Positions 8,048-21,542 of a stretch of DNA of 64,000 nucleotides are shown here, one piece after another (positions within the stretch are counted from its first letter, which is position 1; each line of letters starts with the position of its first letter). This DNA comes from Deinococcus betulae (GTDB taxonomy: Bacteria; Deinococcota; Deinococci; Deinococcales; Deinococcaceae). Made by a program: the position numbers and the translations under genes. A model generated the notes under the pieces. It did no database searches. It was not told the DNA's origin and saw nothing but the letters and a program-made list of their open reading frames with translations. The stretch lies in the NCBI RefSeq assembly GCF_020166395.1, contig NZ_JAIQXU010000011.1, positions 62,001 to 126,000 on the forward strand, in the 5' to 3' direction.

Positions 8048-9022
8048 TCAGAACACGCGCTGGTAGGACACGCTGGCCGGGTCACGCACAAACCCCAGCC
8101 GGTCATTGATGGCCAGCATGGGCGCATTGTCGCTGGCGTTGTCGGTGCGAATCAGCGTACCGCCCAGCGCCTGCCCGGCGCGAATGGCCCCCAGCTTCAG
8201 CAGAGTCGCCACGCCTTTCCCCCGCCAGTCGCGTGTGACCCCGGTCAGGCCGGTGAGCAGGTCTGGGCTGGCCTCGCTGCGAAAGAGGGTGGTCTGCCCA
8301 ATGAACTGCCCGCCGTGCTCGGCGACCAGATAGCCGCCTGGCAGCAGCGCCGGGTCTTCCAGCACCGCCTCTTTGAAGACCTCGAAGGACAGCGGTGTGG
8401 CCGGGTCGGCGCGGGGCACGTCCTGGCGCACGTCGCTCATCAGGGCGTGCAGGCGCGCGTCCAGGTCAGGGGTATCGGCGGCCCGCAGTTCGGTCAGGGA
8501 CTGCAAACGGATTCCCTGGGCCGCCAACCGCGCCTCCAGGGCCTGATACGGCGCCGCGTCAAAGGTGGTGAGGTCCAGAGCACTGGTGAAATACCGCTTG
8601 TCGCCCACAAACCCCCGCCGGGCCAGAAACCCGGTGGCGACCTCGTTGTCCTCGCGGGCCAGAATGCGGGCCGACTCGGCGTTCAGGCCCCGCAGGGCCG
8701 CCTCCAGCGCCGCCCAGAGCACTGCTCCGGCCCCCTGGCCCTGCCGGTCGGGCCGCACGCCCAGTTCCAGAGTGAACCGCTGTGGGTGATACGCGCCGGG
8801 GTTCTGGAAGTAAAAGGCACTCCCGATGACCTCGGCGGCCTGCCGGGCCACCAGCACCCCCGCGTGATAGTTCCAGCCGCGCTGCTCCTCGTCACGGCGG
8901 CGCAATTCGGCGCCGCTGACCGGGTCGTCGGGCAGCGCGGCGGTATAGGCCTGAGCTGCCGCGTCCCATTCGTGGGCTTCAATAGGGCCGACCTCTACGC
9001 CTGTCACAGCAAACTGGTTCAT
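8048..9022 (-). CDS. Two-domain GNAT acetyltransferase (third of a tandem trio)
   Basis: The 324-residue protein contains two GNAT halves. Each has an acetyl-CoA pyrophosphate-binding motif A: RPDRQGQGAG in the N-terminal half and RDWRGKGVATLLKL in the C-terminal half. The C-terminal half ends with the NDRLGF segment typical of GNAT motif B. The double-GNAT arrangement is that of mycothiol synthase-like proteins, but the substrate is unknown. Its ATG overlaps the upstream GNAT stop by 4 bp (ATGA), so the three genes form one translationally coupled unit. Confidence 0.85.
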   Translation of the reverse strand: MNQFAVTGVEVGPIEAHEWDAAAQAYTAALPDDPVSGAELRRRDEEQRGWNYHAGVLVARQAAEVIGSAFYFQNPGAYHPQRFTLELGVRPDRQGQGAGAVLWAALEAALRGLNAESARILAREDNEVATGFLARRGFVGDKRYFTSALDLTTFDAAPYQALEARLAAQGIRLQSLTELRAADTPDLDARLHALMSDVRQDVPRADPATPLSFEVFKEAVLEDPALLPGGYLVAEHGGQFIGQTTLFRSEASPDLLTGLTGVTRDWRGKGVATLLKLGAIRAGQALGGTLIRTDNASDNAPMLAINDRLGFVRDPASVSYQRVF

Positions 9023-10008
9023 AGTCCACCTCGTTTCATTTCAATCCAGGCCACACGCGGGCGAAAGCCCAGGCGGTCATTCAGGGCCAGCATGGGCGCG
9101 TTGGTGGTGGCGTTGCCCGTCCAGACCTCGCGCACACCCCGGTCATGGGCCAGGCGCAGCGCCGCCAGCTTCAGGGCCAGGGCCAGCCCCTGGCGGCGCC
9201 ACGCGCGGCGCGTGCCGGTCAGGCCAGTGTTCAGGCGCTCTGGGTCGTGCAGGTCACGGTACAGCTCGGACAGGGCGGCCACCTCGCCTTCAGGCGTCAC
9301 GGCCAGCAGCACGCCTTCCGGCAGAAACTCGGGACGGCCCAGACGCTCACGGAACGTCTCGAACGCCACTGGTGTGGCCGCCCCGGTGCGCGGCACGTCC
9401 TCGCGGGCCTCCAGAAAGCCCTCGTAGAAGGCCTGGGCGGCAGCGTCCTCGCCGGCCTCTACCGCCAGTTCAGCAAAGCTCAGGACGCGCAGGCCGCTGG
9501 GCAGCCGCGCCTCGTCGGCCCAGGCCGCCGGGTCAAAGTCGGCGACGGTCAGCACGTTGTCAAAAAAGCGCATCTCCTCGGCAAAGCCGCGCGCGTGCAA
9601 AAAGGCCAGGCTCTGCGGCTCGTCCTCGTAGGCGCCGGCCAGCAGTTCCTGGGCGCCCCTGGCATGTAGGTGGGTCTCCAGCGTGGCCGCCAGAGCGGTG
9701 CCGACGCCCTGCCCACGCGCCTCCGGGTGAACGGCCACTTCGGCGTGGTAGCGGCCCGGATGGTACATGCCGCCAAATTGCAGCGCCGAGGCGGCGCCTA
9801 GGAGCTGCCCATCTTCGGCCTGGGCCACCCACTGCGCTGTGTGCAGCCCCAAAGGGTGGGTCCGGAGCGACGTCATCTCGTGGCGCAGCGTGTCTTCAGT
9901 CCAGGGGTGACGGGGGTTCACCGCCGTCAGCAGGGCGGCGAGCGCACCCAGGTCGGCGTCGGTGGCCTCGCGGACGGTGAAACGCAGGGCGGTGTCCGGG
10001 GTCATCAC
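9019..10008 (-). CDS. Two-domain GNAT acetyltransferase (second of a tandem trio)
   Basis: The 329-residue paralogue of its neighbours has motif A copies HPEARGQGVGTAL (N half) and RRAWRRQGLALALKL (C half), followed by APMLALNDRLGF. The similarity to the flanking genes runs the full length, so the trio arose by duplication. Both ends overlap the neighbouring genes by 4 bp. The role and acceptor substrate are unknown. Confidence 0.85.
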   Translation of the reverse strand: MMTPDTALRFTVREATDADLGALAALLTAVNPRHPWTEDTLRHEMTSLRTHPLGLHTAQWVAQAEDGQLLGAASALQFGGMYHPGRYHAEVAVHPEARGQGVGTALAATLETHLHARGAQELLAGAYEDEPQSLAFLHARGFAEEMRFFDNVLTVADFDPAAWADEARLPSGLRVLSFAELAVEAGEDAAAQAFYEGFLEAREDVPRTGAATPVAFETFRERLGRPEFLPEGVLLAVTPEGEVAALSELYRDLHDPERLNTGLTGTRRAWRRQGLALALKLAALRLAHDRGVREVWTGNATTNAPMLALNDRLGFRPRVAWIEMKRGGL

Positions 10009-11039
10009 AGCGCCTCGACCGTTATGGGCCGGCGCTCACCGGTCACGGGGTCCAAGTGCAGTTCGTAGCGGCTGCGGGTGGGGCCAGGGCGGAAACCCAG
10101 GGCGCGGTTCATGCCCAGCATGGCCTTGTTGGGCGGATCGTTGAACGTGCGGATCTCGCCGCCGCCGTCTGCGTGCAGCGCGCGCATAGCGGCCACCTTG
10201 AGCGCCTTGGCCAGCCCCAGGCCCCGGTCCTCACGGCGCACGCCCGTCATGCCAATCACGTAAAAGCCGCCCGGCGTTTTCATCAGCGAGCTGTAGCCCA
10301 CGTAGGGGCCAGTTTCGGGGTCGTTCAGCCCTGGCCGCAGCGCCACGAAGGAGAGGTCATGGCTGAAGGTGGGGTCATCCAATTCCTGCTTGACCCAGGT
10401 GTCAAAGGGCCGTTTGGTCATGGTCTGGCCCATGGGAACATCCTGAAAGAGGCGCCAGTCAAGTTCCCACAGGCGGCGGTCGCGCTCCGGGTCGCCCGCC
10501 AGGTCGGCCACAGACCGCAGTTCGATGCCCTGGGCCGCCACGGTGTCCAGGAGGGGGCCAAAAGTGGTCAGGTCAAGGTCGCCCGTGTGCAGGCGGGATT
10601 CGTAGCGGTCCCAGGTGCGGGTAAAGCCGCGTCCCGCCAGAAACGCGCGCCCGGCCTCGTCGCGCGGCTGGTCGCTGACCATCGTGCGAATATCCTGGGC
10701 GCCGCGGGCCTGCAACCGGCTCATCACCTCGTCATAGAGCGCCGTGCCCACGCCCTGCTGGCGGGCGTCTGGATGCACAGCCAGGTGACCAAAATACCGC
10801 CAGTCTTCATAGGCAAAGTCGTCGTGGCCCACCTGCGCCACGCCCACAATCTGGCCACCTTGTTCGGCCACCAGTTGCACGTGGTACAGCGCCGGGTCGC
10901 GGGCGGCGTCCCAGACGGCCAGCAGTTCGGGGGTGGCAGGCCAGTCAGGGTCGCTGGCGCTGAGCACGCGCGCCACGCCTGGGTAGTCGTCGGGTTTGCG
11001 CGCTTCGCGCACGGTCAGGGGCGTCATGCCGACCATCAT
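10005..11039 (-). CDS. Two-domain GNAT acetyltransferase (first of a tandem trio)
   Basis: The 344-residue protein is the first of the three. Motif A copies are HPDARQQGVGTALYD and REDRGLGLAKALKV; the C half ends MLGMNRALGFRP, the GNAT motif B. The N-terminal MMVGM offers alternative starts a few codons in. A gap of 62 bp separates it from the upstream NlpC/P60-like gene, so a common transcript is possible. Confidence 0.85.
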   Translation of the reverse strand: MMVGMTPLTVREARKPDDYPGVARVLSASDPDWPATPELLAVWDAARDPALYHVQLVAEQGGQIVGVAQVGHDDFAYEDWRYFGHLAVHPDARQQGVGTALYDEVMSRLQARGAQDIRTMVSDQPRDEAGRAFLAGRGFTRTWDRYESRLHTGDLDLTTFGPLLDTVAAQGIELRSVADLAGDPERDRRLWELDWRLFQDVPMGQTMTKRPFDTWVKQELDDPTFSHDLSFVALRPGLNDPETGPYVGYSSLMKTPGGFYVIGMTGVRREDRGLGLAKALKVAAMRALHADGGGEIRTFNDPPNKAMLGMNRALGFRPGPTRSRYELHLDPVTGERRPITVEAL

Positions 11040-11101
11040 GAGCCGCCGCCCGCAGCAGCGGCATCCGCCAGGGAGCTTAGGGCAGCGGCAGGCGGCTTAG
11101 G

Positions 11102-11938
11102 TCAGATGAGGGTGGCCCGCGTCAGGCGCTGGCCCCGCGTGCGCGAGTGGCGCTTGAGCTGACCGACTGGCAACACCACGCGCGGTGTCCACCAGGTCTG
11201 GGCCGGTTTGTGCAGCGCCCAACCGCCGCCCAGGGTGACGGCCGCATGCTGCACCAGACCGTCGCGGCTGCGCCAGATCAGCCGGGTGCCGGGTTGATCG
11301 TCCTGGCCACCCCGGCGGGTGCGGGCGGCCAGAAACGCCTCAAAGGGCTCCCGCTGTATCCAGGTGTGGGCGGCGCCGGGTACACCGGCCGCACCCATCA
11401 CGGTCCCGAAGCAGTTGCCAGCGCTGCCCGCCGGAAACGTGCCCGCCAAAGCGCGGGCGCCGGGTAACCGGTCCTCCGCTGCGTGCCACACCGCCTCCGG
11501 GACCTCTGCGCGCTGGCAGGAGACAGCGTCCTGCGCCACGAGCCGCGTCAGAACCTCGGCCGTCAGGTCCTCGCGCAGCCAGAGAAACCGGCCCACGGGT
11601 AGACCGGGCCGCAGGTCGCGGTACTGGCGCCCCAGGGGCACATTGCCCCGCCCGTGCCGCACCTGCGCCCGCAAGAGGTCGCGGCTCACCCTGGGTGGCA
11701 AGGCCGTCCACTGCGCAGGGCTCAGCCAGACCACCCGCTCGGCTGCTGGCCGCACCGACCAGAGGGTGAAGGTATCGCGCAGTTCAGGCGTGAGCGCCGC
11801 GTTATCTCTGGGCACACTGCCGAGGCCCAGCGTCTGCGTCTCCCCTTCCGTCAGAAAAAAGGGCTGCTGGGCCGGCGCCAGCCAGCCCCGCCAGTGACTG
11901 ACCAGGGCAGACGGCACGTCAATATTCAGGACGTTCAT
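11102..11938 (-). CDS. Hypothetical protein with NlpC/P60-like C-terminal domain
   Basis: The 278-residue protein is not recognised over its first ~165 residues. The C-terminal part reads like an NlpC/P60-type papain fold: GNCFGTVMGAAG (Cys176 at a helix start), VQHAAVTLGGGWALHK (His231 and His243) and a final VVLPVGQL strand. Such folds usually cut peptidoglycan or act as amidases or acyltransferases. There is no signal peptide, so a cytosolic role is more likely, and catalysis is unproven. It lies just upstream of the triple GNAT operon on the same strand. Confidence 0.55.
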   Translation of the reverse strand: MNVLNIDVPSALVSHWRGWLAPAQQPFFLTEGETQTLGLGSVPRDNAALTPELRDTFTLWSVRPAAERVVWLSPAQWTALPPRVSRDLLRAQVRHGRGNVPLGRQYRDLRPGLPVGRFLWLREDLTAEVLTRLVAQDAVSCQRAEVPEAVWHAAEDRLPGARALAGTFPAGSAGNCFGTVMGAAGVPGAAHTWIQREPFEAFLAARTRRGGQDDQPGTRLIWRSRDGLVQHAAVTLGGGWALHKPAQTWWTPRVVLPVGQLKRHSRTRGQRLTRATLI

Positions 11939-12023
11939 CAGCAGGCAACCTCAGGCAGCATTCGCCCAGTGCGACGCCTCGTGCCCGGCCTCTGGCCCCA
12001 ACAAGCGCCGTATCCTGCCCCAC

Positions 12024-12611
12024 ATGAATCCGGAGACCCATATCCTGCTGCTGGATGTAGACGGCGTTCTCGTGACGCCGCCCGAATGGTTTGGGGCCAG
12101 GCTGCTGCGTGAGCATCCCCAGCAGACCAGAGACTTTTTTCAGACAGCCTTCGTGTCAGCCAGCACCGGCCAGAGCGACCTGAAAGACCATCTGCCCGCG
12201 TTCCTGAAGGCCCTGGGCCGTGACCAGACCCCCGGCGACTTTCTGGCCGAGTGGCTGGCCAGCGAAAACCACCCCAACCCCGACCTGCTGCCCCTGGTGC
12301 GGGCGCTGCGGACGCGAGGCTGGCGTACCTTTCTGGCGACCAACCAGGAGGCCTGGCGCACTGCGCATCTGCTGGAGGTGGTGGGGCTGGGCAAGGTCGT
12401 GGACGGCCACCACGCCAGTTACGCCGTGGGACACCGCAAGCCTGACCCCGCCTACTACGCCGAGGTGACCCGCCGCCTGAACGTGGCCCCCACGCAGATT
12501 GTGTTCTGGGATGACAGCCAACAGAACGTTCAGGCCGCCCAGGCGGCCGGCTGGCAGGCGCACCTGTACACCAGTCCGGCCGACTTCCAGCAGGTTATGG
12601 GCCTGGGCTGA
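12024..12611 (+). CDS. HAD-superfamily hydrolase
   Basis: The 195-residue protein has all HAD motifs: LLLDVDGVL near the N-terminus (nucleophile Asp11 and Asp13), FLATNQ (motif II), GHRKPDP (motif III lysine) and IVFWDDSQQNV (motif IV). The insert between motifs I and II is helical, as in the phosphoglycolate phosphatase-like subfamily. It is likely a small-molecule phosphatase of unknown substrate. Its 3' end overlaps the convergent ICL/PEP mutase gene by 17 bp. Confidence 0.85.
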   Translation: MNPETHILLLDVDGVLVTPPEWFGARLLREHPQQTRDFFQTAFVSASTGQSDLKDHLPAFLKALGRDQTPGDFLAEWLASENHPNPDLLPLVRALRTRGWRTFLATNQEAWRTAHLLEVVGLGKVVDGHHASYAVGHRKPDPAYYAEVTRRLNVAPTQIVFWDDSQQNVQAAQAAGWQAHLYTSPADFQQVMGLG

Positions 12612-13416
12612 ACCAGCCCTGAACCTCAGCAAAAGGCATGGGCTGCGGCGGGTCAAAGGTGCCGCCGCGCAGGTCACGCGCGAGCTGCCCAACGTGGCCC
12701 AGCGCCGCCAGCAGCAGCCCTGGCCCCACGCTGACCCGGCACGCGCCTGCGGCCAGCAACTGGTGGGCGCTGGGACCACCAGGGCTCAGCATCACACTCA
12801 GAGGCCCGCCGATACCGCCCCGCAGCGCCCGCACCGTTTCCGTATCCGTCACGCCGGGCACAAAGAGGCTGTCGGCGCCGGCCGCCAGATACGCCCGGCC
12901 CCGGCGAACGGTCTCGGCCAGGCGCTCGGCGGAAGACGCCCCAACCGCCGTGAGATAGGTGTCGGTGCGGGCATTTAGATACGCCGGCACCCCCTCGGCT
13001 TCGGCGGCGTGGCGGGCAGCGGCCAGGCGCCGAACCTGCGCCTCTACGGCAAAAAGAGGCTGTGCCGGATCAACTGTGGCGTCTTCGAGGTTCAGCCCCA
13101 CCACGCCGAGGCCCAGCGCGGCCCGCACCGTGTCGGCCACCTCGGCGGGTCGGGGGCCGTACCCCGCTTCCAGGTCAGCCGTGACCGGAATCTGCACAGC
13201 GCGCACCACGCGGTCCAGCGCCGCGAGCAGGTCAGCCCGCGCCGCCCGCTGACCGTCGGGCTGCCCCAGCGCGAAAGCCAGGCCCGCGCTGGTGGTGCCG
13301 AGAGCGGGAAAGCCGGCTTCCTGGAACAGCCGGGCACTGACAGCGTCCCAGGCGTTGGGCAGGATGAACCCCGACTCGTGCAGGGCGCGGAAGGTGGCGG
13401 CAGGGTCAGTGGTCAT
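12595..13416 (-). CDS. Isocitrate lyase / PEP mutase family enzyme
   Basis: The 273-residue product fits the small ICL/PEPM barrel. Signature segments are NAWDAVSARLFQEAGFPALGTTSAG, PVTADLEAGYG (metal-binding acids), VGLNLEDA and LNARTDTY. The KKCGH motif of true isocitrate lyase is absent, so it is likely a C-C or C-P lyase of the oxaloacetate hydrolase, 2,3-dimethylmalate lyase or PEP mutase kind. The start at 13416 (MTTDP) is chosen by family alignment. It overlaps the upstream Ada/AlkA gene by 11 bp, indicating one transcript. Confidence 0.85.
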   Translation of the reverse strand: MTTDPAATFRALHESGFILPNAWDAVSARLFQEAGFPALGTTSAGLAFALGQPDGQRAARADLLAALDRVVRAVQIPVTADLEAGYGPRPAEVADTVRAALGLGVVGLNLEDATVDPAQPLFAVEAQVRRLAAARHAAEAEGVPAYLNARTDTYLTAVGASSAERLAETVRRGRAYLAAGADSLFVPGVTDTETVRALRGGIGGPLSVMLSPGGPSAHQLLAAGACRVSVGPGLLLAALGHVGQLARDLRGGTFDPPQPMPFAEVQGWFSPGP

Positions 13417-14857
13417 GGGGAGCTCCTCTGGGGTGAACGTGGTGCCAGAACTGAAAGGTGGCCAGGCTGCGCTGCGGGGCGAAAGGCGCCAGCAGCCCGC
13501 TGACCTGCGCGGCATCTGGCCGGGCGGGCAGGGCGAAATACCGCTGAAGGGCCGCCGCCAGCGCCGCGTCCCCGGCAGGCACAATGTCGGCAAAGCCCAG
13601 CACGCGCAGCAGCACATACTCGGCCGTCCAGGGGCCGACGCCCGGCACCGCCAGCAGACGGCGGCGGGCCGCGCCCACCGGGCCAGCTGCCAGGCCCGGC
13701 AGGTCCAGTTCACCGCGGGTCACCTGCCCGGCCAGTCGGCTCAGCGCCGCGGCCCGCGCACCGGTCAGGCCCAGCGCCCGGAGGTCGTTGACAGAGAGGC
13801 GGGCCACGTCCTCTGGTGCCGGCGGGGCGAACAGCCCGTCACCCAGCAGGGCACCGCAGCGGGCCACCAGGCGCCGCCGCAGCGCACAGGCGCAGGCGAA
13901 CGTCACCTGCTGCCCGACCACTGCCCAGACCAACCCGTCAAAGAGGTCGGGCACCAGCGGCACCCGGAGCCCACGCCCAAAGGGAGGTGCCCGCTCAGGC
14001 CGCGCCAGGGGCTCTTTCATGGGGGTCGCCGGAACCTCGCCGGTCAGCCCCAGCGCACGCCGGGTCAGGTGATGCAGCGACAGTGCGTCGAGAGCGGTCA
14101 AAGCGGCCGTCACCTGCACCGTGACGGTGCCCGACCCAAAGGTCAAGGTGACCCGCTGAGGCCCTGATGGCAGCCGCCAGCCGGCCGTGACCTCGTGGCC
14201 CCTGACCTGCTGCGTGAGGCTGAGGGGATCGCGGGCCAGGTCGCGCAGGAGGGCCGGCACCGGAAACCCGGCCGGCAGCCGTAAGGTCCAGCCGCCCCGC
14301 CCGGCGCCCTGTCGGAAGACCTGCGGCGACACGCCCATGATCCGCCGAAACTGCGCGCCAAATGCCGAGAGGCTGCCGTACCCCACCGCGAAGGCGACCT
14401 CGGCGGCCGAGCTCTCTGGGGCACGCAGCAGCGCGTCGGCGGCCGCCTGCACCCGCTGGCGGGCCAGCCACTCTCCGGGGCTGGTGTGCAGGTGGTCCCG
14501 AAACAGTCGGTGCAGCGCGCTGCGGCCCACCTGCAACTGCTGGCCCAGGGCGCGAACCGTGGGCACCTCGGCCACGCAGACCCCGGCCAGGGCCACCATC
14601 AGCTGCGCTTCCTCGACGGGCACCCCAGCCTGGAAGGCATCGGGCTGACAGCGCAGACAGGCCCGCAGACCGGCGGCGCGGGCCTGCGCGGTGGTGGCGT
14701 GAAAGGCCACGTTCTGTGCCTGGGGCTTGCGCGCCCGGCACGACGGCAGGCAGTAGATGCCGGTGCTGGTCACGCCGGTATAGAACAGCCCATCAAACAC
14801 CGCGTCGGCCGCAAACATTCGGCTCAGCATGAAGTCGCGCGAGTAGGGCAGGGACAT
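13406..14857 (-). CDS. Ada-like/AraC/AlkA fusion: DNA alkylation sensor and 3-methyladenine glycosylase
   Basis: Three modules are fused in 483 residues. Residues 1-75 are an Ada-type zinc domain with Cys36, Cys40, Cys67 and Cys70, where the first Cys normally accepts methyl groups from phosphotriesters. Residues ~85-185 are an AraC-type double HTH. The rest is AlkA: an N-terminal TBP-like half and a helix-hairpin-helix (LLAVPGVGPWTAEYVLLRVLG) with the catalytic Asp in PAGDAALAAAL. Such fusions (often called AlkA) both sense alkylation and excise damaged bases; autoregulation is likely. The gene overlaps and precedes the ICL/PEPM gene. Confidence 0.92.
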   Translation of the reverse strand: MSLPYSRDFMLSRMFAADAVFDGLFYTGVTSTGIYCLPSCRARKPQAQNVAFHATTAQARAAGLRACLRCQPDAFQAGVPVEEAQLMVALAGVCVAEVPTVRALGQQLQVGRSALHRLFRDHLHTSPGEWLARQRVQAAADALLRAPESSAAEVAFAVGYGSLSAFGAQFRRIMGVSPQVFRQGAGRGGWTLRLPAGFPVPALLRDLARDPLSLTQQVRGHEVTAGWRLPSGPQRVTLTFGSGTVTVQVTAALTALDALSLHHLTRRALGLTGEVPATPMKEPLARPERAPPFGRGLRVPLVPDLFDGLVWAVVGQQVTFACACALRRRLVARCGALLGDGLFAPPAPEDVARLSVNDLRALGLTGARAAALSRLAGQVTRGELDLPGLAAGPVGAARRRLLAVPGVGPWTAEYVLLRVLGFADIVPAGDAALAAALQRYFALPARPDAAQVSGLLAPFAPQRSLATFQFWHHVHPRGAPHDH

Positions 14858-14970
14858 GGCGGTATTGTCGCCGTCCGCAGCGCCGCAGCTCTACCGGAAT
14901 CGTGCGCGGGAATTACTGGCCAGAGAAAGCCGCACGCCCCAGGACAGCAGGTGGCGCGCGGCCTGGACCA

Positions 14971-15528
14971 TTAGCGGCGACGGCTGCCGAAAAAGTCTTT
15001 GCGCTTGAGTTTGACCATGCGGCCATCCGGGTGATGCCACACAAGCCCTTCCATGTCTGGGCGGGCCTCCAGGTAGGCGCGGAGGGCGGCGAAGTCGCGT
15101 GGCGCGTCGTCCAGTACCGCTTCTCCATGCCGAATCAGCTGGTGACTGGTCGTGCCTTCGGGGTTGCCCTGCACCTTTGGCCCAATCAGCTCGTAGGTGC
15201 CGTCTGGCAGCGCCCTGTCAGCCGCCGCCCAGGCCTCGCGGTGGTGGGCGTCGTCGGAGTGCTCTCCCACTGGCACCCAGCCGGGATGGTGGCCCGTCAC
15301 AGGGTCAGGCTCCTGGGCAGGCTCGAAGTCAGCGGGCGGTGTGCGGCCTTTTTTGGCGTCGTAACGCCGGTACAAGCGGCCACCTCGCACCAGACAGCTC
15401 GTGCCGTCCCATTTGCGGGTGGCGACGCCTTCCCCGGTCAGCACCCACTCGGCGCCGGGCACAGGTTCATCCCGGACCAGACGGTCCGTGTCGTAATTGC
15501 GCGCGTACAGGCTGAGAATCTTCTGCAT
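14971..15528 (-). CDS. Compact RNA ligase, RLIG1/DUF5565-like nucleotidyltransferase
   Basis: The 185-residue protein is a bare ligase adenylation domain. Motif I is KWDGTSC with the AMP-accepting Lys39. Then come YRRYDAKKG (motif Ia/RxDxK-like), YELIGPKVQGNP (motif III/IIIa), EGLVWHH at 160-166 (motif IV) and MVKLKRK at 171-177 (motif V). The motif set resembles the RLIG1 (human C12orf29) / DUF5565 RNA ligases more than DNA ligases or mRNA capping enzymes. GGAGG precedes the chosen ATG at 15528; an upstream in-frame ATG has no comparable ribosome site. It would seal 5'-P/3'-OH RNA nicks using ATP, which is inferred. Confidence 0.75.
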   Translation of the reverse strand: MQKILSLYARNYDTDRLVRDEPVPGAEWVLTGEGVATRKWDGTSCLVRGGRLYRRYDAKKGRTPPADFEPAQEPDPVTGHHPGWVPVGEHSDDAHHREAWAAADRALPDGTYELIGPKVQGNPEGTTSHQLIRHGEAVLDDAPRDFAALRAYLEARPDMEGLVWHHPDGRMVKLKRKDFFGSRRR

Positions 15529-15630
15529 ACAACCTCCGCGTTGACTGTAGAGGGCAATGAAGCGGGCAGCATCCGTCATCTGGGATAGTGGAGGCACCCG
15601 CCACATGGACGGGAACCCGCGCAGGAGCGC

Positions 15631-16134
15631 TTATTTGCCCCGAGCCACCAGCCGAATACCCGTGGCTGACAGGAAGCGGTCCAGCAGCCGGGTTTCAATT
15701 TGCTGAGTCTTCACACTGGCGTCCGACGCCGTGGCCTTGACCTTAACACTGACCAGCTTGCCGCCCAGCGGTCTGGATTCCCACAGCACATCCACCGTGT
15801 TGTTGCTGGTGGGGTTGGTCGCGCGCCACTGCACCTGAACGTGAATGGGCGCTTCTTTCGCGCTGAGGATCTTCATGCTGTCGCTGCCATCGGGGAAGGT
15901 GAAATCGTCGTAGCCCCCCGGCACACCCGTGTTGTACTGAGACTGAACAATGAGCATGGCCGAAATCTGCGCGAAGCTGCTGACGCCTGCCTCCCGCTCT
16001 GGGCTCAGTCGGGACCCCAGGTTGACTGGAGACACCGCTTCGACAATGACTTCATTGGCAGCAGGCGCTGGGCCGGTGTAGGCCGGAGCACAGGCAGCGA
16101 GCAACAGAGGGACAGCCAGAAGGAAACGTTTCAC
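15631..16134 (-). CDS. Predicted lipoprotein of unknown function
   Basis: The 167-residue product starts with a lipoprotein signal (MKRFLLAVPLLLAAC, lipobox LAAC, Cys15) followed by a Pro/Ala stretch. The mature part, with alternating beta-strand character and no catalytic motif I can name, is probably anchored on the periplasmic side of the membrane. It lies upstream of nothing obvious on its strand and is separated from aceF by 88 bp past its own start. Function unknown. Confidence 0.75.
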   Translation of the reverse strand: MKRFLLAVPLLLAACAPAYTGPAPAANEVIVEAVSPVNLGSRLSPEREAGVSSFAQISAMLIVQSQYNTGVPGGYDDFTFPDGSDSMKILSAKEAPIHVQVQWRATNPTSNNTVDVLWESRPLGGKLVSVKVKATASDASVKTQQIETRLLDRFLSATGIRLVARGK

Positions 16135-16222
16135 GGCGGCAAGGTAGTGCAGGGCGTGGGCAGGCGCAAGCGAAAGTGAACGCCCCCACCACTGGGGCGG
16201 GGGCGTGCGGCATCCACTGTCT

Positions 16223-17986
<1,764 letters not shown>

Positions 17987-18069
17987 GTTGGGACTCCTTG
18001 TGAGGGGCTAAGAGTCGGAGGGGATCAAGGGTGACAGCGTCGAAGACATTTCCGCCCCTGACAGTTCAC

Positions 18070-20811
<2,742 letters not shown>

Positions 20812-20921
20812 AGGCCGCGTCTTTGTCCACTTCCAACAGGATCAGTGAGTCGGATTGACCATTCCGGCGCGTGAATGCTCCGGCAAGGCTCCCCTCATGT
20901 GGTTGGGCCATGCTGGGCGGC

Positions 20922-21434
20922 ATGGTCACGCTGTACCACTCGGTGCGCACCCGGCAGCCGTCCGTCATGATGACCCAGGGGCCCATCCTGCGGTATTGCC
21001 CGGCCTGCCAGCACACTAGCCGCACGCCCCTGCTGTACCACGGCAGCCGTTACGGGCATGTGGGCGGTTTCGAGTGCGAACGCTGCGGCGCCCGGGTCAG
21101 CATGGTGGACCGCGACTGCTACCCCCCAGTGCAGTATTTCGCCCGGCAGACCCCGGATGGGCCGACCGTGCCTGAGACCATCCTGTACGAGGACCTGTAC
21201 CACATCAACGAGCCGGATTTCCGGCAGGTGGAGCGCTGGACAGGCCTGACCCTACTGCGTCAGGAGGACGAAAAGGCGCTGGCCTTCGAGCCCTTGGTGG
21301 TGCAGGTGGCCGATGAGGTGACGCGGCGGGCCCTTCCCCTTCAGACGGCGGCCTTTTCCCTACCTTTCGTGACCTGGGTGCCCGAACCATTTGAGACGTG
21401 GCTGAACTTGTACGCGACGCTTGAGCGGGCCTGA
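20922..21434 (+). CDS. Hypothetical protein with a zinc-ribbon motif
   Basis: The ~170-residue product has four cysteines spaced as a zinc ribbon near the N-terminus (YCPACQ, Cys26/Cys29, and CERCG, Cys52/Cys55). The rest ([24 protein letters not shown]...) is not recognised. Start choice is weak: in-frame ATGs lie at 20910 and 20922 and the frame is open to 20871. It is transcribed divergently from aceE and precedes a LysR gene by 108 bp. Function unknown. Confidence 0.6.
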   Translation: MVTLYHSVRTRQPSVMMTQGPILRYCPACQHTSRTPLLYHGSRYGHVGGFECERCGARVSMVDRDCYPPVQYFARQTPDGPTVPETILYEDLYHINEPDFRQVERWTGLTLLRQEDEKALAFEPLVVQVADEVTRRALPLQTAAFSLPFVTWVPEPFETWLNLYATLERA

Positions 21435-21542
21435 GCCGAACTCGACCAGCCGCGCAAGTTCCAGGCGCGAAGTTCACCTTCTGGCGCGTGAATGCAGCAG
21501 GAAGAACCCGTATGAGCCGCCCCCCGCGCTAGGCTGGCAGGT

